Shown piece after piece: positions 21,339-33,200 of a DNA stretch of 64,000 nucleotides. The notes beneath the pieces were generated by a model that saw nothing but the letters and a program-made list of their open reading frames with translations, made no database searches and had not been told where the DNA came from. A program made the translations under genes and the position numbers. The stretch lies in assembly GCA_935421135.1 (NCBI GenBank), contig OW285189.1, forward strand, positions 7,089,072-7,153,071, given 5' to 3'. Positions within the stretch are counted from its first letter, which is position 1; the number at the start of each line of letters is the position of its first letter. The DNA comes from Bugulina stolonifera. Its lineage: Eukaryota > Bryozoa > Gymnolaemata > Cheilostomatida > Bugulidae.

Positions 21339-24300
21339 CTGGGTACTTCCATATTGATCCCGGCACACAACAGCCAGCTCTGGGGAGTCATCTCCTCCAA
21401 TCATAACCAAGTCCTGTGGGCTCTTCAAGTCTCCAACCAGGTGGATGACTGATTCATACAGCGGCTGCTGGAACCTTCCAGAATCATTTGTCATGTTAGT
21501 AAAACAGTAGTCTGTAATATTGTCACAATCTTCTGAACTGACTATAAATATATACATGTACATTAGGCTACAGCGTATTGCTTTTTCATTAGTATGCAGC
21601 TTATATACAGTTGTACATGTACTATGTTGTTTACATGTATTATATTATTATGTAGTGTTTTAGTGCACATGTACTTGGGAAGACATGACTAAATTGTAAT
21701 GAGTCATGTACGGTCTATTTATAACCAAGTATCTAATTGGATGATGTTATTATGTAATAGTGGTGCAATACCGTTCTAGAATATTCCCTTTTGACCATAT
21801 ATGGTATTATGATTCATGTTGGCTCTGGAATGTTCTAGAACTTTTAAGCTTTACTATATAAGCAGGGGCTGGGAGAGAGCCCATAAGTTAGTTAACTTCT
21901 AGCAATAAACAAGGATATATTACACTACATACTACATCTTCTCTGCACTAGATAGACCAAGCTGTGTGTCACTTGATTATCTCTGACTACAGTGACTTCA
22001 CCGAACTCTCACAAGTACTACTATCTTGTGACAATTGGGGGCTGCTCCGGGAAGTCATCAGTCGCAGACAGGGAGATTAACAACGTCGGCATACACCGGA
22101 TACTAATAGCTGCAGTTAAAGATGGTGTTATTGGAAAAAGTAAGTCAAATGGGCAAGGACCTTGGACTTACAGATCAGAAGCAATCCAAGATAGGAGGGA
22201 TTGAACAAGTGGCAGAAGATGCTGACCGATATTTGGCAGCTCATGGTAGAAAGCTCTTCATGGAGAAGAAAGCTACCGCACACAAGGATGAAGAAGAAAC
22301 CCGTAGATGCTACATCTGCGATGAAGTAGGGCATATTGCCGTTATATGCTCCAAGAGAACACAGAAACACTGTTCCAATTGTGGAGTTACTGGACACTCA
22401 ACTATGGAATGTAAGAGGTCCAGACAAGGAAATATGAAACCAGGTAAGGTAGGAGCTATGAAAGCGATTGTAAAAGGAGGAGATGACAGAGAACCTCAGG
22501 AAATTGAGATGGATGGGAAAAGATATGTAACTATTGTTTGCTGCAAACAAATAGGGGCAGATGAAAATAATGTTGATGTCAAAATGGGCTACGTGAATAA
22601 CCAACCTGCGGAAGTCATAAGAGACACAGGTTGCACAGCAGTCATAGTTAAAGGAAAATTCGTTAAGCCAAACCAGTACACCGGAGCAAAGAGAGAAGTT
22701 AGGATGGTCAATAACACAGCTGAGCAGTATCCAGTGGCCAGCATACAAATCAGGACACCGTATTGCTCAGGGATGGTACAAGCGATAGTAATGGACGATC
22801 CTATGTATGACCTGGTGATTGGAAACGTACCTGGTGTGAGGTCACCAGCGGATCCTGACCGAAACTTTCACAGAGGAGATAAATACAAGACAAGTAAACG
22901 AGTTGACAATGGATAAAGGGAGATGGACTAAGGCTTGTTCAGAAGATAGTAGGAATTATTGACTGAAATTAAATTAATTTCATCTGGAAAATGGGGTTGT
23001 CACAATCTTCTGAACTGACTATAAATATATACATGTACATTAGGCTACAGCGTATTGCTTTTTCATTAGTATGCAGCTTATATACAGTTGTACATGTACT
23101 ATGTTGTTTACATGTATTATATTATTATGTAGTGTTTTAGTGCACATGTACTTGGGAAGACATGACTAAATTGTAATGAGTCATGTACGGTCTATTTATA
23201 ACCAAGTATCTAATTGGATGATGTTATTATGTAATAGTGGTGCAATACCGTTCTAGAATATTCCCTTTTGACCATATATGGTATTATGATTCATGTTGGC
23301 TCTGGAATGTTCTAGAACTTTTAAGCTTTACTATATAAGCAGGGGCTGGGAGAGAGCCCATAAGTTAGTTAACTTCTAGCAATAAACAAGGATATATTAC
23401 ACTACATACTACATCTTCTCTGCACTAGATAGACCAAGCTGTGTGTCACTTGATTATCTCTGACTACAGTGACTTCACCGAACTCTCACAAGTACTACTA
23501 TCTTGTGACAAATATAATAGGTATACACAATAACAGTGTCATATTGTTTGATAAATGCACACACATGTACACACTGGTTAGCCAATACACTAATATTTTA
23601 ATACTAACTCTTAGCCCTTCATATTGGACAGGAAGTTGGTAGGTATTGTGATGGTACAGGTAGATTATGCACTCTGCTCTTACAGACATGGAATATAACC
23701 GGTAACATCAGTTCAACCACACCTACTTACCAAATGCACATTCTGGTACAAGTCTCTCTTCCACTGTTTCTGTTTTGTTACAACTGATAATTGAACGGCT
23801 TCGAACTTGAGTCTGTAATACAGATATATGAAACATAATGATAATCTTGTAGCTGACATACGGAGCTAAATTTCCACTATGATACATAACCATACATGTA
23901 CGAGTACGCATGCAGCTGTATACATTTGGATGATTCACATTATAATATATCAAAGTGGATATAGAATGGGTGTTACGTTACAGATTATAACATAGATCCA
24001 AAGATCGACTGCTATATCAGCACATGATATCGAGGCTATATAACATATTGATAGCGGAGTATTATATGCAGTATGTTATATGTATTACAATATACAGTAC
24101 ATTACACGCATTATACAGTACAATATACAGTACAATATACAGTACAATTATACAGTACAACATACATATTATAAGATTCAGTATGTTATACATAGTATAT
24201 ACAGAATGTTATACGCATCATGTACAGTGTGTTATATGCATTATACCCAGAACTACCTGCAGTTGATTAGAACAAGCAAGAGAAACCGATACATGTGGCT

Positions 24301-26166
24301 CCTCACCCAGCCTATAATCCCATGAGACAGCTACACCTTCTGGTATCTGATTGGGGAACTTACAGCAATGTATTGTTTGTATAGAAGCTGAAGTACACCC
24401 TCCGTCTACATATACAGGGTACATAGAGATGTTCTACATATTGTATTTGCTATATTGATATGATAGCCCTACCATATTATATTGAATAAAACTTGTGGAG
24501 TTCGAACCTCATTATTGTAAATCGGCACGTTAACATACATGTAGTAGCCATAGAATACATATAACATAACGCTGTCTAGTGTTCTAGTCTCTAAATGTAA
24601 TGTATTTTTTGTAGTCATATTTTATAACACACCATTCCATTTATAATATTATACACTGTACAGAACAGATATGTAGACGGTATATAACTTGTCCATTTTG
24701 CAGTCGCTTGCGTTTATAAGCACCAACAAACCAGTTACACATATAAATGAGCACATTCCTACCATTTGAGGGCTCAGTGCCTGTGCTCCAGTAGTTGAGC
24801 ACCCTTCCCGCTAACAGCTCATTGTTACTATTTGATGCATTAGTCAGGGTTGTGTATTCAGCGGAACACAGGGGTAGACATCTAGCTATCAGCGTCACAC
24901 TATCAGTGCTGTAGCCATCACACTGCGTAGAGCTCAGTTCTACTGGGGCGTATGCATGCTTGTCATAGTCACTCACTATAAATACCAAATAAAGGAGGTA
25001 TGATAGGCTACAGAATACAGGCTACAGACAATATACAATCACCTTGAGGTAAAACAGACCCGATATTAAGACATCTAGTTTATAGAATACTACTAGCTAC
25101 TGTATAAGCGAGTGCTTCCTTACTGTTGATGTAGCAGATAACAGTGCTGTCAAACTGATTAGGTGCCATCTTGGTCGTCTGCAGAAGTAAGGCCAACATC
25201 TGCAGAGAATCTCTAAAAATATGGGGTGGAAGAGGAAAGATATGCACACATGTGTATTTACTGCTAGTGCTAGACATTTCCTTTACACAATACTATTACC
25301 AGCAACTAATTCACCATGACCACCCATGACTTGTAAAACAGTACACATTATTGTGGAAATAGAATGAGGCAAGAGACATCTGTGTCCAACCGAACAAAAT
25401 GAAAGCAGAAAACTATCAAGGGGAAAAGAGAAGACATGAAACTCCGCCTATCAATGACAGACTAAAGTTCGGACCAATGGACAGTAGGTAATATGCAGGA
25501 ATTTGAAGACACAACTGAGAGCTTTAGCACACAACTTAGGTTGGTCAAGTTGACCAATGGAAATAGGATATGAAATGAAGGCATATCGAGTTGTTATGCC
25601 TTTTGGGGCATTTTCCTGTTGGAGCTGGGTAGCACATTAAACAACAAAATAAGTTGTTACCTGATGCCATGCAGAGTGCCATCATCTACATTCAACTCAT
25701 CTATTACTAACATACTCCTGTTGACACATAGTTGTTTGACCTGCTGCAGCTCTTGTGTTGAACTAGTTGCTACGGTAATGAAGCAGTCACAGCTGTTCAC
25801 TGAGCAATATGACAGAGGGTCTCCTGCTGAAAGGGAACAAATCATTCTACGGTCAATAGGCAACAGGACTGCTGCAAATCACTTCAAATATTACTAACCA
25901 GCCTTTGTAGGAGTGACCCGTTCTAACCTACATGCAAGTGGTAGTACTTTTAAACAGAACAGTCAGAGAGCCTGCCTAAATGAAGGTTGTGCAAAAGTTA
26001 AGGTAGCTGTATATAAAGTAGTTAGCACACACGAAAAAGAATATTTATCCACATGTATAATATAATACATAATATAATAATAATATATGCACTTACATTC
26101 AACACAGTGAAGGTGACAAACCCACAAATATGCAATGATGCTCAATGCTAGAACCCATTTCAACAT
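21339..26166 (-). CDS. Secreted/surface protein with signal peptide (5' part of gene)
   Basis: Exons (minus): 26166-26097, 25826-25661, 25212-25094, 24975-24724, 24405-24257, 23812-23731, 21511-21339; all junctions agree in phase. Exon 1 begins with an ATG and a hydrophobic leader (WVLALSIIAYLW) of signal-peptide type. The remainder is Cys-rich and extracellular in character (YCSVNSCDCF, HCCKFPNQIPEGV, DYCFTNMTNDSG, with N-glycosylation sequons), but I recognise no named domain. The last exon ends in phase 0, and the first lectin-region exon (7277-7068) can start in phase 0. The two halves may therefore be one gene with a ~14 kb intron holding the 15-exon gene; a transcript would decide. The LTR element sits in the intron before the last exon, 9 nt from its acceptor. 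Confidence 0.7.
21521..22033 (+). repeat. 5' LTR
   Basis: 513 bp, TG...CA ends, with TATA-like box and poly(A) signal as described for the element. Confidence 0.93.
22122..22916 (+). CDS. Gag-protease fragment of the LTR element (two CCHC knuckles, retropepsin)
   Basis: An open frame of 264 codons begins 88 bp after the 5' LTR. It has two CX2CX4HX4C zinc knuckles (near residues 67-80 and 87-100), typical of nucleocapsid, then a basic linker. A retropepsin follows, with active-site DTG near residue 170 and a downstream hydrophobic YDLVIGN segment. The protease reads out to a stop soon after, and no polymerase follows. No capsid homology is evident upstream, so both ends of the usual gag-pol are missing. 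The frame is unbroken, in keeping with the young LTRs. It would depend on a full-length relative for mobility. Confidence 0.85.
   Translation: MVLLEKVSQMGKDLGLTDQKQSKIGGIEQVAEDADRYLAAHGRKLFMEKKATAHKDEEETRRCYICDEVGHIAVICSKRTQKHCSNCGVTGHSTMECKRSRQGNMKPGKVGAMKAIVKGGDDREPQEIEMDGKRYVTIVCCKQIGADENNVDVKMGYVNNQPAEVIRDTGCTAVIVKGKFVKPNQYTGAKREVRMVNNTAEQYPVASIQIRTPYCSGMVQAIVMDDPMYDLVIGNVPGVRSPADPDRNFHRGDKYKTSKRVDNG
22998..23510 (+). repeat. 3' LTR
   Basis: Same length and sequence as the 5' LTR on visual comparison; followed by the second AATAT target copy. Confidence 0.93.
24075..24165. repeat. ATACAGTACA-type simple repeat
   Basis: Degenerate repeats of (A)TATACAGTACA with a 12-bp beat in an intron of the secreted-protein gene. 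Confidence 0.8.
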
Positions 26167-27250
26167 ACTAGGTGATAATAGTAATACTATAGATCATGCT
26201 AGAGGTTGTAGAGCTCATAAACAGCTTAACTGATGACGTTTCGTGAAACAGCACGGTCTGCCCAACGACAGCCTAGTTATATACGTGTACAATGACTGTA
26301 CTAAACCAATGCTGCCCACTCTGTAACACCTGTGTGTAACCAGTATTCAGTAATTTGAAGTTGTAGTGTCTTGAGTTTGGATTCAGTCACATGTATTTCA
26401 CATACCATACCAAATTGTTTTATTTGTGTTGGTGTTTGGAATTGTGTCCACATTGAAGGCAAGACAACTCCAAATTGGTTACACATTTTACAGCAAGCAG
26501 TCTTGGTAAAGTCATTGCACTGCATTAATGTATATTGCATGTATTAAGTGGAATAAGTTGGGGAAATTAAAATCTGTGCCAATGAAATCCGACCTAGACC
26601 TTTAACAAACCTGATGAGTGGGAAACCTAGGAGTAAGAGGGTGAGAATCTCAGCAACACAGCACTCAGCAGAGAGGTGTAGAGTTAGTAACTTGGCAAAC
26701 TTCCCTTAGGATGAAAAAACTTGGGTTATAGAACTAGCTAGAGGTAACTATGGTGATACAAATAACTCACTCATAGGATGCCCAGTTGTTGGCTGATCAA
26801 TGGTTTATTGCTGAAACCTTGTTCCTGATAACAAAGCATACCCATCTATTGCATAGTTCATGGCTGAACTACATGTATATAAAACATTTGAGTAAAAATA
26901 GTACACAGAAACTTGCAGAATAATATTCCAATATGACTAACTACCCTAGTGCTACCATGACTATATTATTACACATTTAACTGGTCGGTTCATTATAATA
27001 ACAGGTTAGAGAGAATATTATATCATAATGTATCCTACATGTATGTCCTCTGATAAATATTCGGAATTGTTTGGCATGATTATAATACTGCTACGACTTA
27101 ATATACATGTATCTCCTGTAGATAAAAACACTGTATCTGTGTTGAATATAATAGTAGTCAGTATAGTGTGTAGAATGTATAGCACCTGAATATGAATCTC
27201 AGCTCCCCATTGCGGTCAACAAAGTACTACGTATTGATATTTAGTCACTG
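26167..27250. other. Intergenic region between two minus-strand genes
   Basis: Lies downstream of PEPD copy A and upstream of the signal-peptide exon at 26166, so it should hold the former's 3' UTR and the latter's promoter. No convincing exon, RNA gene or transposon seen. Confidence 0.4.
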
Positions 27251-30200
27251 TTACTGGGAGGCCATATAAGCCTCGATTTCACTCACAGTCCTTGGGACAT
27301 CAGTTAGCAATTCCATTCCATCTTCTGTGATGATGATGTCATCTTCAATCCTCACCTAGAGAAGTAAATGAAAGCTTGTGGGTGATGAATCGACCTAGCT
27401 ATATCTTCTAGTATACATTATTCAATACCTAAGATATACCAATGCCTGGCTTATATTGGCAGGAAGGTGTACTGCATTTTAACATAAACACAACAAGTTA
27501 ACATAGCTGGCTACATCTGGGTGAGCTGTACCAAGATCTCCCAGTGAACAAGAAGGATGGAAAGAAGGTGGACATTGTCAGATTCTGGTGAAGCAGACTG
27601 GAGGACAGATTTGATGGACTGACTGACACTGCCAAATCAGATATGAGAAGGAAGAAACTGGAGACGAGTCATATAGATGGGCGCTGATTGAGGGTGTCAT
27701 AGGAAGAGTTCTGTATGTTTCTCCTCAATTGCTGAAATGGTGACAGTGCAATGGAGCGCACAACCTGTATTATACCAGGTGTTGACAGGATTTACCTGAA
27801 TAGCTGATCCAACAAGCCCCAAAATGGCCACCAGCATTCATGGGATTGTTTGAGAGGAGCAGTTTGCTAAGATAGATATGAACGCGAAAGGTGAGCACAC
27901 ATATAGCTACTCACCCCTCCGAACCCTCTGTACTTGTTCAGCTCTGATTGGTTGATAAACTTGCTGTGTTTAGGGTCATTAAGTGCAGCGTCAAGTAGCT
28001 AAAATGTGATACAAACAACGATATGACTAGTCAGTATTCAGTTTGAAATGACACACTGATGTCTGATATCAAGTAATGCCCCTTTTCCTCATACCAATAT
28101 AGAATTATATACATGCAAGGTCATAATGAAATAATCCAGTACTCACAGTATCAATAAAGTATATCCCAGGTTCAACAGTTAGGCACATTCGAGCTTCAAG
28201 ATTGCGGGTGGTTCTTAAACTCTTCAAACCAGGTTCTTGGATCCTAGACACCCCCTATGAAGATTGACAGTATTGAGCATTCAATAATGAGCATTCACAC
28301 AAAATGTTGGTAATCAGAATTGAATAAAATAAACGTACCTCTGGGTAGCCACCCACATCATGAGTGTCTATCCCCATCATGTGACCTAAACCACATGGAA
28401 AAAACACAGCACCCAGACGAACAGACATCATCTCATCTATGTCTCCTTGCAGAATACCGATAGCAACTAGCTCCTCCAAGTGAATTCTATCAGCCAGTCT
28501 GTGCATGTCAGCATAGTTGACTCCTAAAGAGATGAGATAACTCTAGACTAATACTATCATTCATACAATAATACTAGATGACAGGGGATGTGATATTACT
28601 CTAGTAAACATAAACTAGTATTTATGTGTACATAAAACAGTACTAACCTGGTTTACAAGCAGACAGCACAGCACGACTAGACTTCAGTACTGCATTGTAG
28701 ATTTTCTTCTGTTGGTCCGTAAACTTCCCATTGGCTGGGAAAGAGCATGTGATGTCACTGGTGTAGCAGTAGTATTCTCCACCCATATCAAACAGACTAG
28801 AAAAGTGACAATGAAAATTATAAAGGTAATACCTACCAAATATTCCTTTAACGTGACATGAATTCCTTCAACTAAGACATGGAGAGCTGTAGCATAAAAA
28901 GTGTGAATAACCTGGTGCTATCAGGTAATAGGTTGGGTGCACTTGCTAACAGCGTGAAATTTAATTCACACCAAACCCCTGGAAATAGAAGATGAGTTAC
29001 AGCAAACAAAATGAACCCGTTTTCACCCTGAATATCGGAAGTATCTAGGCCTACCGTATATCTACATTGTATCATAGTCTACCATGTATCCTCCACACTA
29101 CCAGTCTGCATAACACCCTATCATACCATCCCGAGATTAATCTACCATGATTGCATAATATACAGTATTTTATATTAACCCACCACATGTCTCCATCTTG
29201 AATAGCTCGATCATTTGGTGCCCCAGCATGCCCGTAATGTAACACAGCACAGTTGTGGCCACTGTAAAACAAACCAGGGTTTTACTGTAGTGTATGTATA
29301 CATTTACCTGGTTATCAATTGACCAGCTCAATAGCCAAGACAGTGGAAGAAAAGATGCTTCACTCAATGATAACAACCTGTCCCACCAAATACTTGTAGT
29401 TTGACATTTCCAACGTTCCGCGATTCACTTTCCCTCCATCCTTCTGCTAACTTTCGCACACCTGTTACAACAACCCATAGTTATCCGAGCCCTATACCGC
29501 ATATGATAGTTTATGTGGAGCTGCAATAAGACAGGTTCGCTGATTAGCCTGAGGTTCTCCAATAGGAATGGCGCATTACAGTTCAATGTAACATAACTCC
29601 TAGTCTAATCGGGACCACCATTAAAAGGGGAGGGGGTGAGATAGTTTCTGGCCGAAGTGATCCATCTTTCATTCCACTATCTTTGTCTATAGTACCGTGA
29701 GAGGTCATTGAATTACCCAATTCATCATTATTAATAGATGCTTTTTACTATGTGTTGCATTTGAGTTGCGTTTGCCGGAAAGATCGGATATCTGAATATC
29801 TACTAGTGCTGCACGGTGTTTCGGTGTCACTCAGTTTTTCACTTTTTTTCCTTCCGGTTCAAAAACCGCCAAAATTTAGAATGCAAACCGACACCGAATG
29901 CGGCGGTGTGGTTCTATTCAGTTTTAAAAGTCAAACCGCGTCTGGCCTCTTAGTGCACCCACTTTCGATAATGGCTGTCGTCGAAAACATGTGAATTCAT
30001 GTTAAGCTTCTTTCAATCCTTATAATTCGACGCCATCCTTGAAATTTAGACTTAGCTGCAGCCATAATATTATCACCCAGTGGTTATTTATTGTAGTTTC
30101 ACTCAATTATAGCAGTTATGATTGCATATTATTATGGGTAATAAACATTTAATAATTGTTAACTATTAAACGAAATGAAAATGGCTGCCATTTTAGTGCT

Positions 30201-33200
30201 TCTTTTAATCCTTACAATTCGATGCCATCCTTGGAATACAGATTTAGCTGCAGCCATCAATGTCACCCAGTAAGGGTTTACTGCAGTTTTCATTTGATTC
30301 TAGTAGTCAAACTTGCATATTGTTATAAATAATTAATATTTAATTATTGCAAATTATTGAACAAAATAAAAATGGCGGCCATTTCCGGTAATGGCTGAAA
30401 CTCCGAACACGTGAATTTATGTGATGCATCTTTCAATCCTTTGAATAAAGACTTAGCTACAGCCATCATTGTCACCCAGAGATGATTTACTTTAGTTTCA
30501 CTGAATTCCAGTTGTTATACTTCCATATTATTATAGATAATTGGCATTTAATAATTGCAAATTATTAGAGAAAATTGAAAATGGCCGCCATTACAGCTTA
30601 ATAGCAGGGTGTAACAACTCCCAATATTGAGTATTTAATTTCCGGTTCGGTGTTTTTTCAAGAAATAAAAAAACTGAATTAAACCGAGGGTGAGAAGACA
30701 ACTTCGGTTTCATTCAGTTTTTTAGAAAAACCAGCAAAAAGCTGAATGCACATGCAAATCAAAACCGCCCAGCACTATGATTTACTTCAGTTTCACTCAA
30801 TTCTAGTTGTTATACTTGCATATTATTACAGATAATTGGCATTTAATAATTGCGATTTATTAGAGAAAATTAAAAAACTGAATTAAACCGGGGGTGAGAA
30901 GACAACTTCGGTTTCATTTAGCTTTTTAGAAAAATCAGCAAAAAAACTGAATGGACATGCAAATCAAAACCGCCCAGCACTAATATCTACACGGTATATT
31001 TGCCCGGGATCAGTATGTTAATATCATATTGAGCCAATGCAGGGTAAGCAGTGATGTGAGCCAGTAGATGGAAAACCTTACCTCGCACCAATACAGGTAT
31101 ACGATACATGCCTCATTCCTCCATTGTGGTAACAGTATTGTTGGAACAGACTGCAATACAGAAGAGATACCTCTTTTAGCCAACTAGAGCACAATAATAT
31201 AACCAGTTCCGGAAGGCAAGGAAAATGAAGCCACACAAAAAGAGCCTCCACTAACTGAACGTGTCTACATTAAAAAACACGCACATTAAAGATCCACCTC
31301 TGCTCTGATTCGAAAAGAGAAGCCAGATTCTGGCGAGTATGTGACCACATTGGGGTAGCAGGTTGATGTAGTGGTCACTGACCATGCACTCCTGTTGTGG
31401 AAGGTGAGCTCTTCCACTCAGAGCCCAGCTCCTGTCACTCATACAAATTTCGTACTACTAAGGTCCATTAAATAGGATGGCCAAATAAACAAAAATGGAA
31501 AAAAATTATTTTTTTGCAGACTAAGGATGCTAACATAAGACTATAGGCTGAAGTTGCACTAACTCACCTCTCACACTGGTACTCGTACATACTACTAACT
31601 CACCTGTCACACTGGTACTTGTACATACTACTACCTGACCTCTCACACTAGTACTAGTACATACTACTAACTCACCTCTCACACTGGTACTTGTACATAC
31701 TACTAACTCACCTGTCACCCTGGTACTCGTACATACTACTAACTCACCTCTCACACTGGTACTTGTACATACTAACTCACCCCTCACACTGGTACTTGTA
31801 CATACTACTACCTGACCTCTCACACTAGTACTTGTACATACTACTAACTCACCTCCCACACTGGTACTCGTATATACTACTAACTCACCTCTCACACTGG
31901 TACTCGTACATACTACTAACTCACCTCTCACACTAGTACTCGTACATACTACTAACTCACCTCCCACACTGGTACTCGTACATATTACTAACTCACCTCT
32001 CACACTAGTACTCGTACACACTACTAGCTCACCTCTCACACTGGTACTTGTACATATTACTAACTCACCTCTCACACTAGTACTCGTACATACTACTAGC
32101 TCACCTCTCACACTGGTACTCATATATACTACTAACTCACCTCTCACACTGGTACTCGTACATACTACTAACTCACCTCTCACACTAGTACTCGTACATA
32201 CTACTAACTCACCTCCCACACTGGTACTCGTACATATTACTAACTCACCTCTCACACTGGTACTCGTACATACTACTAACTCACCTCTCACACTAGTACT
32301 AGTACATACTACTAACTCACCTGTCACACTGGTACTCGTACATATTACTAACTCACCTCTCACACTAGTACTCGTACATACTACTAACTCACCTGTCACA
32401 CTGGTACTCGTACATACTACTAACTCACCTCTCACACTAGTACTCGTACATACTACTAACTCACCTCTCACACTAGTACTCGTACATACTACTAACTCAC
32501 CTCTCCCATTAGTACCTGTACATACTACTAACTCACCTCCCACACTGGTACTCGTATATACTACTAACTCACCTCTCACACTGGTACTCGTACATATTAC
32601 TAACTCACCTCTCACACTGGTACTCGTACATACTACTAACTCACCTCCCACACTGGTACTCGTACATACTACTAACTCACCTCTCACACTAGTACTTGTA
32701 CATACTACTAGCTCACCTGTCACACTGGTACTCGTACATACTACTAACTCACCTCTCACACTAGTACTTGTACATACTACTAGCTCACCTGTCACACTGG
32801 TACTCGTACATACTACTAGCTCACCTGTCACACTGGTACTCGTACATATTACTAACTCACCTCTCACACTGGTACTCGTACATGCTACTAACTCACCTGT
32901 CACACTGGTACTTGTACATACTACTACCTGACCTCTCACACTAGTACTCGTACATATTACTAACTCACCTCTCACACTGGTACTCGTATATACTACTAAC
33001 TCACCTCTCACACTGGTACTCGTACATGCCAGGCTTAACCTTCTTCATAAGTTCCTTGTGAGCCTCACTACTGATACGGTTAGTATATCTCAGTATTTCT
33101 ATCTCCAGGTCTGACTTGAACACTCGGCTGTGAGGAAGCGATATGTACATGTAAGTATATGCATATTATATAATATATAAACAATCGTCTAAAACAGTTT

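Larger units (their letters stand above)
21521..23510 (+). mobile_element. LTR retrotransposon, internally deleted, with identical 513-bp LTRs
   Basis: LTRs at 21521-22033 and 22998-23510 appear identical by eye over 513 bp. They start TGTCACAA and end TTGTGACA (perfect 8-bp inverted termini). The target duplication AATAT lies at 21516-21520 and 23511-23515. Two bases after the left LTR is TGGGGGCTGCTCCGGGA, close to a proline-tRNA-type primer binding site. A purine-rich GGAAAATGGGG precedes the right LTR. The LTR holds TATATAAG (about 21855) and AATAAA (21904). The internal region carries only nucleocapsid plus protease, so capsid, reverse transcriptase, RNase H and integrase are missing: a non-autonomous deletion derivative. 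Identical LTRs indicate a recent insertion. It lies antisense in an intron of the minus-strand secreted-protein gene. Confidence 0.93.

Noticed and set aside
20798..21406. 202-codon plus-strand open frame
   Set aside because: Antisense to exon 1 of the 15-exon gene and to the secreted-protein exon, both supported by splice phase; it shows no family features.
31530..33011. 493-codon minus-strand open frame of 12-residue repeats ([16 protein letters not shown])
   Set aside because: It is a by-product of the 36-bp minisatellite in a frame other than PEPD; splice sites and homology show the array is intron 8.
31559..33026. CRISPR-like array
   Set aside because: Tandem units without unique spacers in a eukaryotic intron; a minisatellite.
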